Source: Streptomyces hayashii
Lineage (GTDB): Bacteria; Actinomycetota; Actinomycetes; Streptomycetales; Streptomycetaceae
Assembly (NCBI RefSeq): GCF_024539815.1
Contig: NZ_JAHHIU010000104.1
Coordinates: 1-59,948 of the forward strand
Length of the DNA: 59,948 bases
Reading direction: 5' to 3'
The position numbers and the translations under genes are program-made. Positions 1 through 7,947 of the stretch are shown here, piece by piece. The notes under the pieces are model-generated. The model ran no database searches and had not been told where the DNA came from. It saw only the letters and a list, made by a program, of their open reading frames with translations. The stretch's first letter is position 1. Each line of letters starts with the position of its first letter.

Positions 1-85
1 CCCCCAGCCCCGGCCCCCGCTCGGCGCGGCCGGTGAACTGGCCCCTGTGCGGGAAGCCGCCGACCGCCGTGCGCTTCGGAGGTCG

Positions 86-205
86 GCCTGAGGCTCAGAC
101 GCCGGCAAGAGACTCAGCCGCCGGCCGCCGGACGGCAGAACGCGTTCTGACGGCTCTGGGCGCCGGCCTGACGGCTCTGGGCGCCGCCTGACGGCTCAGG
201 ACGCC
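86..205. repeat. Short tandem repeats running from the add stop codon outward
   Basis: Three near-identical units beginning TGACGGCTC start at 148, 169 and 189 (periods 21 and 20). The last unit contains the add stop codon at 196-198. A more diverged relative (GCCTGAGGCTCAGACGCC) lies near 86-104. The units look like serial duplication of the last few codons of add into its 3' flank. The rest of 1-195 shows no gene. Confidence 0.6.
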
Positions 206-1227
206 AGCCAGTCGTCCACACTCGCCAGCAGCTTCTGCCGCACGTCCTCCGGCGCCGCCGAACCCCGTACCGACTGCCGGGCCAGCTCGGCCAACTCCTC
301 GTCCGTGAAGGAGTGGTGGTCGCGGGCGATGTCGTACTGGGCCGCCAGGCGCGAACCGAACAGCAGCGGGTCGTCGGCGCCCAGGGCCATCGGCACCCCG
401 GCGTCGAACAGGGTCCGCAGCGGCACGTCCTCCGGCTTCTCGTACACCCCGAGAGCCACGTTCGACGCGGGGCAGACCTCGCAGGTCACGCCGCGCTCGG
501 CGAGCTTCTTCAGGAGCCGGGGGTCCTCGGCCGCCCGCACCCCGTGCCCCAGGCGGTCGGCGTGCAGGTCGTCCAGGCAGTCCCGGACGGACGACGGGCC
601 GGTCAGCTCGCCGCCGTGCGGGGCGGACAGCAGTCCGCCCTCCCGCGCGATCGCGAACGCCCGGTCGAAGTCCCGCGCCAGACCCCGGCGTTCGTCGTTC
701 GACAGTCCGAAGCCGATCACCCCGCGATCGGCGTAACGCACGGCCAGCCGGGCCAGGGTGCGCGCGTCCAGCGGGTGCTTCATCCGGTTCGCCGCGACCA
801 GGACCCGCATTCCGAGCCCGGTCTCGCGCGAGGTCGTCTCCACCGCGTCGAGGATGACCTCCAGCGCCGGGATCAGCCCGCCCAGCCGGGGCGCGTACGA
901 CGTCGGGTCGACCTGGATCTCCAGCCAGCCCGAGCCGTCCTTCAGGTCCTCCTCCGCCGCCTCCCGCACCAGCCGCTGTATGTCCTCGGGCTCCCGCAGG
1001 CAGGAACGCGCGGCGTCGTAGAGGCGCTGGAAACGGAACCAGCCGCGCTCGTCGGTGGCCCGCAGCTTCGGCGGTTCCCCGCTCGTCAGGGCCTCGGTCA
1101 GCGCCTCTGGCAGGCGCACGCCGTGCTTGTCGGCCAGTTCCAGCACGGTGGCGGGCCGCATCGAGCCGGTGAAGTGCAGGTGCAGATGGGCCTTCGGCAG
1201 TTCAGAGACATCACGTACGCGCTCCAT
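196..1227 (-). CDS. add: Adenosine deaminase
   Basis: Predicted 343-residue cytosolic zinc hydrolase that deaminates adenosine (and deoxyadenosine) to inosine in purine salvage. The N-terminal metal motif HLHLH is seen at residues 14-18. Further along are PHGGE, RLGHGVRA, CPASNVALG and the late ADDPLLF stretch, in the order expected for the adenosine/AMP deaminase family. The length is normal for bacterial Add. The ATG at 1225-1227 follows an AGGA about 10 nt upstream. It lies on the same strand as the downstream aminotransferase, but a terminator hairpin (1301-1330) separates them, so it is probably transcribed separately. A related amidohydrolase such as an adenine deaminase cannot be fully excluded from sequence alone. 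Confidence 0.9.
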   Translation of the reverse strand: MERVRDVSELPKAHLHLHFTGSMRPATVLELADKHGVRLPEALTEALTSGEPPKLRATDERGWFRFQRLYDAARSCLREPEDIQRLVREAAEEDLKDGSGWLEIQVDPTSYAPRLGGLIPALEVILDAVETTSRETGLGMRVLVAANRMKHPLDARTLARLAVRYADRGVIGFGLSNDERRGLARDFDRAFAIAREGGLLSAPHGGELTGPSSVRDCLDDLHADRLGHGVRAAEDPRLLKKLAERGVTCEVCPASNVALGVYEKPEDVPLRTLFDAGVPMALGADDPLLFGSRLAAQYDIARDHHSFTDEELAELARQSVRGSAAPEDVRQKLLASVDDWLAS

Positions 1228-1300
1228 TCAGGAATCCTGCCGTACGCGGGCGTCGTCCGGGTAGCCGATTCCCCGAACGTGGTCTTGCTCGCACACAACA

Positions 1301-1330
1301 GCGGGCCGCCTCCCGAAGGAGACGGCCCGC
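1301..1330 (-). terminator. Terminator hairpin after the aminotransferase gene
   Basis: GCGGGCCG (1301-1308) pairs with CGGCCCGC (1323-1330), with an inner CTCC/GGAG helix closed by a CGAA loop. On the minus strand it is followed by TGTTGTGTG. It lies 33 nt past the aminotransferase stop and before add. Confidence 0.75.
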
Positions 1331-1362
1331 CGTCTGCCCATGCGAAGCAGGCTGGAGAGCGG

Positions 1363-2589
1363 TCAGTCCCTGGCCTCCGCCAGCAGCTTCTGGATGCGGC
1401 TCACGCCCTCGACGAGGTCCTCGTCGCCCAGCGCGTACGACAGTCGCAGGTACCCCGGCGTGCCGAAGGCCTCGCCCGGCACCACCGCGACCTCGGCCTC
1501 CTCCAGGATGAGCGCGGCCAGCTCGACCGTGTCCCGCGGACGCTTGCCGCGGATCTCCTTGCCGAGCAGCGCCTTCACGGACGGGTACGCGTAGAACGCG
1601 CCCTCGGGCTCCGGGCAGAGCACGCCGTCGATCTCGTTGAGCATCCGCACGATCGTCTTACGACGCCGGTCGAACGCCTCGCGCATCTTCTCCACGGCCG
1701 ACAGGTCGCCGGAGACGGCGGCCAGGGCGGCGACCTGCGCCACGTTGGAGACGTTCGAGGTGGCGTGCGACTGCAGGTTCGTCGCGGCCTTGACGACGTC
1801 CTTGGGGCCGATGATCCAGCCCACCCGCCAGCCCGTCATCGCGTACGTCTTGGCGACGCCGTTGACGACGACGCACTTGTCGCGCAGCTCGGGGACGACC
1901 GCCGGCAGCGACGTGAACGTCGCGTCGCCGTAGACGAGGTGCTCGTAGATCTCGTCCGTCATCACCCACAGGCCGTGCTCGACGGCCCAGCGGCCGATCG
2001 CCTCGGCGTCCTCGGCGCTGTAGACCGCGCCGGTCGGGTTCGACGGGCTGACGAAGAGCACGACCTTCGTCTTCTCGGTGCGCGCCGCCTCCAGCTGCTC
2101 GACGGAGACCCGGTAGCCGGTGGTCTCGTCGGCCACGACGTCCACGGGGACGCCGCCGGCCAGCCGGATCGACTCCGGGTACGTCGTCCAGTAGGGCGCC
2201 GGGACGATGACCTCGTCGCCCGGGTCGAGGATCGCCGCGAAGGCCTCGTAGATCGCCTGCTTGCCGCCGTTGGTGACGAGGATCTGCGAGGCGTCGACCT
2301 CGTAGCCGGAGTCGCGCAGCGTCTTGGCGGCGATGGCGGCCTTCAGCTCGGGCAGACCGCCGGCCGGGGTGTACCGGTGGTACTTCGGGTTCTTGCAGGC
2401 CTCGACGGCCGCCTCGACGATGTAGTCCGGGGTCGGGAAGTCGGGCTCGCCGGCGCCGAAGCCGATCACCGGCCGCCCGGCGGCCTTCAGGGCCTTGGCC
2501 TTGGCATCCACGGCGAGGGTGGCGGACTCGGAGATCGCGCCGACTCGGGCGGAGACCCGGCGCTCGGTGGGAGGGGTTGCAGCGCTCAT
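1363..2589 (-). CDS. aspC: Pyridoxal-phosphate aminotransferase, class I (aspartate aminotransferase type)
   Basis: 408-residue fold-type I PLP enzyme, probably moving amino groups between aspartate and 2-oxoglutarate. The PLP lysine is K247 in VAKTYAMTGWRVG. The SPSNPTGAVYS and GAGEPDFPTPDYI stretches are characteristic of the aspartate aminotransferase Ib subgroup. The ATG at 2587-2589 gives the usual N-terminus; no strong Shine-Dalgarno sequence is seen before it. It is divergent from tRNA-Trp across a 260-nt gap. The exact substrate (aspartate, aromatic or prephenate) cannot be set from sequence alone. Confidence 0.85.
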   Translation of the reverse strand: MSAATPPTERRVSARVGAISESATLAVDAKAKALKAAGRPVIGFGAGEPDFPTPDYIVEAAVEACKNPKYHRYTPAGGLPELKAAIAAKTLRDSGYEVDASQILVTNGGKQAIYEAFAAILDPGDEVIVPAPYWTTYPESIRLAGGVPVDVVADETTGYRVSVEQLEAARTEKTKVVLFVSPSNPTGAVYSAEDAEAIGRWAVEHGLWVMTDEIYEHLVYGDATFTSLPAVVPELRDKCVVVNGVAKTYAMTGWRVGWIIGPKDVVKAATNLQSHATSNVSNVAQVAALAAVSGDLSAVEKMREAFDRRRKTIVRMLNEIDGVLCPEPEGAFYAYPSVKALLGKEIRGKRPRDTVELAALILEEAEVAVVPGEAFGTPGYLRLSYALGDEDLVEGVSRIQKLLAEARD

Positions 2590-2849
2590 GAGCCCATGGT
2601 TTCAGACCGGAAACCACCCCGGCACACGGGTTTCACGTACTGAACATGTCCGGGCAAGGACCTGAACATCCGTCCGGATTCCATTCCCCTGCCGGGCGAT
2701 CTTCCGCCCAGGAGGTCCCCGCAGGCCTTTCACGTTCGACGAGGCGCTCAAGACCACGTACACTCACACGTCGTTGGCCTTCGACAGCCGCGCCGCCCAT
2801 GGTGCACACCGAGCACCCGGTCGGATGCGGTACGTTGGGGGACACACAA

Positions 2850-2922
2850 AGGGTCGTAGCTCAATTGGTAGAGCACTGGTCTCCAAAACCAGCGGTTGGG
2901 GGTTCAAGTCCCTCCGGCCCTG
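2850..2922 (+). tRNA. trpT: tRNA-Trp (anticodon CCA)
   Basis: 73-nt cloverleaf. The acceptor AGGGTCG pairs with CGGCCCT. The D arm is GCTC/GAGC, the anticodon stem CTGGT/ACCAG encloses loop CTCCAAA with CCA at 2883-2885, and the T loop is TTCAAGT. The 3' CCA is not encoded. A tRNA-Trp just before secE-nusG is a familiar arrangement in actinobacteria. Confidence 0.97.
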
Positions 2923-3036
2923 CTACACACTCCGTCACCAGGATGTGTGCGCAGCGCATGTACGTCCAGCAATGCACTCGCCGTGCGGCTCACACCGGGC
3001 GCGGCACGGCCACGACCCGGGAACAGGTGAGGACGA

Positions 3037-3324
3037 ATGGCGGATGCCGTGGGCTCCATCGACACGCCTGATGCCCAGGACGAGGCGCCTGAGGCGAAGA
3101 AGAAGGCCCGCAAGGGCGGCAAGCGGGCCAAGAAGGGTCCGCTGAAGCGCCTCGCGATCTTCTATCGCCAGATCGTCGCGGAGCTCCGCAAGGTCGTATG
3201 GCCGACGCGCAGCCAGCTGACGACGTACACGACCGTGGTGATCGTCTTCGTCGTCATCATGATCGGCCTGGTGACCGTGATTGACTATGGACTCAGCCAC
3301 GCCGCCAAGTACGTCTTCGGCTGA
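3037..3324 (+). CDS. secE: Preprotein translocase subunit SecE
   Basis: 95 residues. A charged N-terminal half (KKKARKGGKRAKKG) leads to the family signature RQIVAELRKVVWPTRSQL and one C-terminal membrane helix (about residues 66-85). This single-span form is usual for actinobacteria, whereas E. coli SecE has three spans. It clamps SecY (encoded at 38.8 kb) in the Sec channel. The gene is followed by nusG after 80 nt containing a hairpin, the standard secE-nusG pairing. Confidence 0.95.
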   Translation: MADAVGSIDTPDAQDEAPEAKKKARKGGKRAKKGPLKRLAIFYRQIVAELRKVVWPTRSQLTTYTTVVIVFVVIMIGLVTVIDYGLSHAAKYVFG

Positions 3325-3331
3325 TCCAAGA

Positions 3332-3366
3332 GCGAAGGGCGCCGAGGTATCCGGCGCCCCTTTCGC
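3332..3366 (+). terminator. Hairpin between secE and nusG
   Basis: GGGCGCCG (3337-3344) pairs with CGGCGCCC (3352-3359), extended by flanking GCGAA/TTCGC. A short CTTTCGC follows. It could be a partial terminator or an RNA-processing site, since the gene pair is normally co-transcribed. Confidence 0.55.
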
Positions 3367-3404
3367 ATGTTCCACCCCTATGTATCCAGGAAGAAGCAGC
3401 CACC

Positions 3405-4259
3405 GTGTCTGACCAGAACCTGAACGAGGACGTCGAGTCCGTGGACGACGAGCTCGACATCGTCGAGGGCGCGGACGAGGACCTGGACGAGTTCGAGGCT
3501 GCCGAGGCCGAAGCGGGCGAGCCCGCCGAGGAAGCCGCGCTCCACGTCGAGAACGAGGACGTCGAGGAAGCCGACGCCGAGGAGGCCGACGAGGCCCCCC
3601 TCGACGAGGCCGAGGCCGAGGAAGAAGAGCCGGCCGAGCCCGTCGACCCTGTCGTCGCCCTGCGCGAGGAGCTGCGCACCCTCCCCGGCGAGTGGTACGT
3701 CATCCACACCTACGCCGGCTACGAGAACCGCGTGAAGACCAACCTTGAGCAGCGCGCGGTCTCCCTGAACGTCGAGGACTACATCTTCCAGGCCGAGGTG
3801 CCGCAGGAAGAGGTCGTCCAGATCAAGAACGGCGACCGCAAGACGATCCGTCAGAACAAGCTCCCCGGCTACGTGCTGGTGCGCATGGACCTGACGAACG
3901 AGTCCTGGGGCGTCGTCCGCAACACCCCCGGCGTGACCGGCTTCGTGGGCAACGCCTACGACCCGTACCCGCTGACCCTGGACGAGATCGTCAAGATGCT
4001 CGCGCCGGAGGCCGAGGAGAAGGCCGCCCGTGAGGCCGCCGAGGCCGAGGGCAAGCCGGCTCCGGCCCGCAAGGTCGAGGTCCAGGTGCTGGACTTCGAG
4101 GTGGGCGACTCGGTCACCGTCACCGACGGCCCGTTCGCCACGCTGCAGGCCACGATCAACGAGATCAACGCGGACTCGAAGAAGGTCAAGGGCCTCGTGG
4201 AGATCTTCGGCCGCGAGACCCCGGTCGAGCTGAGCTTCGACCAGATCCAGAAGAACTAG
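3405..4259 (+). CDS. nusG: Transcription termination/antitermination factor NusG
   Basis: 284 residues from GTG 3405, longer than the roughly 180 of E. coli NusG. Residues 1-90 are an extremely acidic, low-complexity extension (runs of EAE, DEDLDEFE). The NGN domain begins near residue 95 (GEWYVIHTYAGYENRV). The C-terminal KOW domain (VGDSVTVTDGPFATL) occupies about residues 230-265. NusG binds the RNA polymerase clamp and links it to Rho, NusA or S10. Acidic N-terminal extensions are common in actinobacterial NusG. A strong terminator follows the gene. Confidence 0.96.
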   Translation: MSDQNLNEDVESVDDELDIVEGADEDLDEFEAAEAEAGEPAEEAALHVENEDVEEADAEEADEAPLDEAEAEEEEPAEPVDPVVALREELRTLPGEWYVIHTYAGYENRVKTNLEQRAVSLNVEDYIFQAEVPQEEVVQIKNGDRKTIRQNKLPGYVLVRMDLTNESWGVVRNTPGVTGFVGNAYDPYPLTLDEIVKMLAPEAEEKAAREAAEAEGKPAPARKVEVQVLDFEVGDSVTVTDGPFATLQATINEINADSKKVKGLVEIFGRETPVELSFDQIQKN

Positions 4260-4285
4260 CTCCTTCTGGAACCCACGCCTCCGAC

Positions 4286-4330
4286 CAGGTCAGGCGGGCT
4301 GTCACAGCTCGCCTGACCTGCTCGGTTTTT
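4286..4330 (+). terminator. Terminator after nusG
   Basis: CAGGTCAGGCG (4286-4296) pairs with CGCCTGACCTG (4310-4320), followed by CTCGGTTTTT. The T-run merges into the -35 box of the rplK promoter. Confidence 0.85.
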
Positions 4331-4356
4331 GGCCGCGCATGGATACCCGTTATCGT
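4329..4356 (+). promoter_or_regulatory. Candidate promoter of rplK-rplA
   Basis: TTGGCC (4329-4334), a 16-bp spacer and TATCGT (4351-4356). The transcript would start near 4363 and leave a leader of about 65 nt. That leader contains a CATCCGGATCATCCGGACCG stretch that could fold and is a possible L1 autoregulatory target, by analogy with the L11 operon of E. coli; the latter part is inference. Confidence 0.55.
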
Positions 4357-4428
4357 TGTGCGGTATGCCTCCATCCGGATCATCCGGACCGGAGGCTGAA
4401 AAACTCTCACTAGGACCCGGAGAGAGCA

Positions 4429-4863
4429 ATGCCTCCCAAGAAGAAGAAGGTCACGGGGCTCATCAAGCTCCAGATCAACGCCGGTGCGGCGAACCCGGCC
4501 CCGCCGGTCGGCCCCGCGCTCGGTCAGCACGGCGTCAACATCATGGAGTTCTGCAAGGCCTACAACGCCGCGACCGAGTCGCAGCGTGGCTGGGTGATCC
4601 CGGTGGAGATCACGGTCTACGAGGACCGTTCCTTCACCTTCATCACCAAGACGCCGCCGGCCGCGAAGATGATCCTCAAGGCCGCGGGTGTCGAGAAGGG
4701 CTCGGGCGAGCCGCACAAGACCAAGGTCGCCAAGATCACCCAGGCGCAGGTCCGTGAGATCGCCACGACCAAGCTGCCCGACCTGAACGCCAACGACCTG
4801 GACGCCGCGTCGAAGATCATCGCCGGCACCGCCCGTTCCATGGGCATCACCGTCGAGGGCTGA
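4429..4863 (+). CDS. rplK: 50S ribosomal protein L11
   Basis: 144 residues. The N-terminal domain carries the proline-rich [14 protein letters not shown] loop, the region where thiostrepton-type drugs contact L11. The C-terminal RNA-binding domain contains [17 protein letters not shown]11 sits on the 23S rRNA GTPase-associated centre with L10 and L7/L12 and is needed for RelA activation. ATG 4429 follows GGAGAGAG. Co-transcription with rplA, 82 nt downstream, is expected. Confidence 0.97.
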
Positions 4864-4945
4864 CGCCACCCCCCCGTACCAAGCAGAAGTGTGGAAGGGC
4901 CTGCTCGGCCCGGACCACGACTCCTCAGAATCACCAGGAGCAGTA

Positions 4946-5671
4946 GTGAGCAAGCGCAGCAAGTCTCTCCGCGCTGCGGACGCCAAGGTCGACCGGGAGA
5001 AGCTCTACGCCCCGCTCGAAGCCGTGCGTCTCGCCAAGGAGACCTCCACGAGCAAGTTCGACGGCACCGTCGAGGTCGCCTTCCGCCTGGGTGTCGACCC
5101 GCGCAAGGCCGACCAGATGGTCCGTGGCACCGTGAACCTGCCGCACGGCACCGGCAAGACCGCCCGGGTCCTGGTCTTCGCGACCGGTGACCGTGCTGCG
5201 GCCGCAGAGGCCGCGGGCGCCGACATCGTCGGCTCCGACGAACTGATCGACGAGGTCGCGAAGGGCCGTCTGGACTTCGACGCCGTCGTCGCCACCCCGG
5301 ACCTCATGGGCAAGGTCGGCCGCCTCGGCCGCGTGCTCGGTCCGCGTGGTCTGATGCCGAACCCGAAGACCGGCACCGTCACCCCCGACGTGGCCAAGGC
5401 CGTCACCGAGATCAAGGGTGGCAAGATCGAGTTCCGCGTCGACAAGCACTCGAACCTGCACTTCATCATCGGCAAGTCGTCCTTCGACGACGAGAAGCTG
5501 GTGGAGAACTACGGCGCGGCGCTGGAGGAGATCCTCCGTCTGAAGCCGTCCGCCGCCAAGGGTCGGTACATCAAGAAGGCCGCGATCAGCACCACGATCG
5601 GCCCCGGCGTTCCGGTCGACCCGAACCGCACCCGCAACCTCCTCGTCGAGGAGGACCCGGCCGCGGTCTGA
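4946..5671 (+). CDS. rplA: 50S ribosomal protein L1
   Basis: 241 residues from GTG 4946, chosen because AGGAG lies 5 nt upstream and the protein then begins SKRSKSLRAADAK as in the family. The frame stays open upstream to 4889, but that segment is not L1-like. L1 forms the mobile L1 stalk at the E site and often represses its own operon. The conserved VGRLGRVLGPRGLMPNPK segment is present. A strong terminator follows, so rplKA is a closed unit. Confidence 0.97.
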   Translation: MSKRSKSLRAADAKVDREKLYAPLEAVRLAKETSTSKFDGTVEVAFRLGVDPRKADQMVRGTVNLPHGTGKTARVLVFATGDRAAAAEAAGADIVGSDELIDEVAKGRLDFDAVVATPDLMGKVGRLGRVLGPRGLMPNPKTGTVTPDVAKAVTEIKGGKIEFRVDKHSNLHFIIGKSSFDDEKLVENYGAALEEILRLKPSAAKGRYIKKAAISTTIGPGVPVDPNRTRNLLVEEDPAAV

Positions 5672-5697
5672 GCCTGACAGCTCACCCTCAGTCGGTG

Positions 5698-5740
5698 ACG
5701 AGCCCCGCAACCTTTCGAGGTGCGGGGCTCGTCCCTTTTG
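5698..5740 (+). terminator. Terminator after rplA
   Basis: ACGAGCCCCGCA (5698-5709) pairs with TGCGGGGCTCGT (5721-5732), with an inner CCT/AGG helix and TTCG loop, then CCCTTTTG. A canonical factor-independent structure. Confidence 0.9.
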
Positions 5741-5814
5741 CCGTACGTCGCTTTTCCGTACGGCTGTCAGTGCCGTGCGTTAGCGTGCAGGCACGGAATC
5801 TGGGGGGTGGGCGA

Positions 5815-6726
5815 ATGAAGCGGACGACCGTGCGCCGGGCGGGGCTGTCGATCGTTGCCGTGACGCTTTTCGCGGGAGTGACGGCCTGCGGGTCCGGGAG
5901 TTCCGGCGGGTCGGGGGGTTCCACAGGCTCCGGAGAGGGCGGGGAGGGCAGCCCGCGGCTGAGCCCTGTCGCGGCCCTGCGCACGGCCGAGAAGTCCACC
6001 GACGGCGCCGACTCGGCGAAGGTCGAGTCCAGCACGACCATCGGCTCGCTGATGTCGATGACCGCCGACGGGGCCCTCGGCTGGGGGAACGGCCTCACCG
6101 GCGCCCTCACCATCACGTACACCGGCGGCACCATCGCCGACACGATGCGTCAGCTGGGCACGACGTCGATGCAGGCCCGCTATCTGCCCGACGCGTACTA
6201 CGCCAGGATGGGCGACACGTTCGCGCGGCAGGCCGGCGGCAAGCACTGGATCAAGTACGCGTACGACGATCTGAAGAGGCTCGGCGGCAGCTCCGGCGCG
6301 TATCTGAAGGACCAGATGACGCACACCACCCCCAACCAGTCGGTCAAGCTGCTGCTGGCCTCGGGTGACGTGCGCAAGGTCGGCACGGAGAAGGTGCGGG
6401 GCCAGAGCACCACGCACTACGCCGGGACGGTCGAGGTGGCCGACCTGGCCCGGCAGAACTCCAACCTCAGCCGCAGTCAGCTCGACGACCTGAAGAAGAC
6501 CCTGGAACAGGCCGGTGTGACCACGGAGACGGTCGACATCTGGGTCGACGGCCGGGACCTGCTGGTCAAGAAGGTGGAGCGGGGCCAGACGGCGCAGGGC
6601 GGCTACACGCAGACCGCCTACTACAGCGACTACGGCACCGAGGTCTCGGCGAAGGTCCCCCCGGCGGCCGACACCGCGGACTTCACGGAGCTGGTGCGGC
6701 AGCAGGGAGCGGGGAGCCGCTCGTAA
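5815..6726 (+). CDS. Putative lipoprotein, first of a tandem paralogous pair
   Basis: 303 residues from ATG 5815. An N-terminal signal with lipobox VTAC (cysteine at about residue 25) is followed by a flexible Ser/Gly linker, so the mature protein should be lipid-anchored outside the cell. The body contains KHWIKYAYDDL and STTHYAGTV, both echoed in the next gene (KHWIKFG, STTHYTGTA), so the two are tandem paralogues. The fold is probably of the LolA/LppX-like lipoprotein type, which in mycobacteria bind lipids; that is inference. The upstream frame extends to 5695 but lacks a signal sequence. Confidence 0.8.
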   Translation: MKRTTVRRAGLSIVAVTLFAGVTACGSGSSGGSGGSTGSGEGGEGSPRLSPVAALRTAEKSTDGADSAKVESSTTIGSLMSMTADGALGWGNGLTGALTITYTGGTIADTMRQLGTTSMQARYLPDAYYARMGDTFARQAGGKHWIKYAYDDLKRLGGSSGAYLKDQMTHTTPNQSVKLLLASGDVRKVGTEKVRGQSTTHYAGTVEVADLARQNSNLSRSQLDDLKKTLEQAGVTTETVDIWVDGRDLLVKKVERGQTAQGGYTQTAYYSDYGTEVSAKVPPAADTADFTELVRQQGAGSRS

Positions 6727-6730
6727 TCCA

Positions 6731-6771
6731 CAAGACCCTCACCGCACACCTGGGATACCTTCACGGTCTTG
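6731..6771. repeat. Inverted repeat between the two lipoprotein genes
   Basis: CAAGACC (6731-6737) and GGTCTTG (6765-6771) flank a possible -10 element TACCTT (6756-6761). It may be an operator or a weak hairpin ending the first gene. Confidence 0.45.
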
Positions 6772-6833
6772 CTGTGAAGCGACCGTGGGTTCTCTGTGCG
6801 AGTTCCGCGGTCCGGGTTTCTGGGGGAAGTTGG

Positions 6834-7661
6834 ATGAGGTCTTCCGTGGGTGTCCTCGGGCTGTCCGCGCTGCTGGTCACCGGCTGTGCGGCGGTGGGCG
6901 GCTCCGGGGGCGGGGGCGAGGGTGAGTCGGCCGCCGCGGCCGCCGTCGCGCGGGCCGCCCGGAAGGCGGAGGAGCCCGTCTCCCTGCGCTACCGGATGAC
7001 CGGCCGGACGCCGGAGGAGGGCCGCATCAAGGGCGAGGCCGCCATCGGCGTCAAGCCGCCGGCGATGAGCCTGAAGTCGAGCGTGCTGAGCGGAGCCGAC
7101 CGCGGCACCGGGGAGTTCCGGCTGGTCGGCGGGGTGCTGTACGTGGGCTCGGACCAGGCCGGCCAGGACGGCAAGCACTGGATCAAGTTCGGCGCGCCGG
7201 GCAGGACCGGCACCCCGAGCGGTATCAAGGTCGACACGGGCACGATGGTGGACCGGGTCCGCGACAACCCCTCCCATGAGAGCGGGTTCCTCGCCGCGGC
7301 GGACGACCTGAAGAAGGTCGGCGTCGAGACCGTCGGAGGCGTGAGCACCACGCACTACACGGGCACCGCCACCATCGACGCCATCCGCGCCTCGTACGAG
7401 GACGACGAGACGAACGTCCGGCAGCGGACCGAGAAGAGCCTCGCCCAGTACGAGAAGCTGGGCGTCGACGAGCTCACCATGGACCTGTGGGCCGACGCCC
7501 AGGACCACACGCGGCAGCTGCGCATGCAGGGCTTCGGGCGGCACGGTCAGCTCGACCTCACCCTCACGTTCACCGACTTCGGCAAGCCCGTGACCGTGAA
7601 GGCCCCGCCGGCCTCGGACACCGTGGACATGGCCGAGGAGCTGAGGAAGGCCCGTCGCTGA
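6834..7661 (+). CDS. Putative lipoprotein, second of the tandem pair
   Basis: 275 residues from ATG 6834, preferred over GTG 6774 because GGGGGAAG lies just upstream and the protein then begins directly with a short signal peptide (MRSSVGVLGLSALLVTGC). The lipobox LVTGC marks the lipidated cysteine. It shares KHWIK, STTHY and a similar C-terminal VKAPPASDTVDM with its upstream neighbour. It is likely a cell-surface lipoprotein of the same family. The role is unknown; its conserved place inside a ribosomal protein cluster suggests growth-linked expression rather than a translation function. Confidence 0.8.
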   Translation: MRSSVGVLGLSALLVTGCAAVGGSGGGGEGESAAAAAVARAARKAEEPVSLRYRMTGRTPEEGRIKGEAAIGVKPPAMSLKSSVLSGADRGTGEFRLVGGVLYVGSDQAGQDGKHWIKFGAPGRTGTPSGIKVDTGTMVDRVRDNPSHESGFLAAADDLKKVGVETVGGVSTTHYTGTATIDAIRASYEDDETNVRQRTEKSLAQYEKLGVDELTMDLWADAQDHTRQLRMQGFGRHGQLDLTLTFTDFGKPVTVKAPPASDTVDMAEELRKARR

Positions 7662-7681
7662 GGTGGTCCGTACGGGCGGAT

Positions 7682-7711
7682 TTGCTTGACGGCGACCGGT
7701 TCACGTACTCT
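7682..7711 (+). promoter_or_regulatory. Candidate promoter of rplJ-rplL
   Basis: TACTCT (7706-7711) is a good -10. It can be paired with TTGCTT (7682-7687) at 18 bp, or with the better box TTGACG (7686-7691) at a short 14 bp. It lies just downstream of the lipoprotein gene and gives a leader of about 230 nt. Confidence 0.45.
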
Positions 7712-7947
7712 CCACGAGAAGCCAAAGACCGCTGGTCGTTGCCGTGCTCTCGCAAGAGGGGGCGGTGGCCGAAGGATCCGCTGCAATGCGGACGACCCGC
7801 GCAGGTGTCAGTGGAATGTGCTCCCGAGAGAAGTCCTTGCACGGAATTCTTGCGGTCGAGCTACGCCCCGTGCGCCTGCGCCGGGGCGTTTCGTCTGTCA
7901 CAGCCCCTTCTGAGCGGTCCTCATCACCCGGAAGGAGGCCGACGCTC
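7712..7947 (+). promoter_or_regulatory. Structured rplJ (L10) leader with terminator-like hairpin
   Basis: This 236-nt untranslated stretch contains the hairpin TCCGC-TGCAAT-GCGGA (7777-7792), then a GTGTCAGTGGAATGTGCTCC segment, and finally CGCCCCG/CGGGGCG (7864-7870/7882-7888) followed by TTTCGTCTGT. In other bacteria the L10-L12 complex binds its own leader to repress rplJL. The layout here fits an L10-leader element with a possible attenuator. The exact fold is inferred. Confidence 0.6.

Noticed and set aside
313..2643. Plus-strand 776-codon frame opposite add and the aminotransferase
   Set aside because: It is antisense to two well-supported genes and has no recognisable domain.
2808..2836. 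Possible tRNA-Trp promoter with TACGTT at 2831-2836
   Set aside because: The -10 is acceptable and well placed for the tRNA, but no -35 of any quality lies 16-18 bp upstream.
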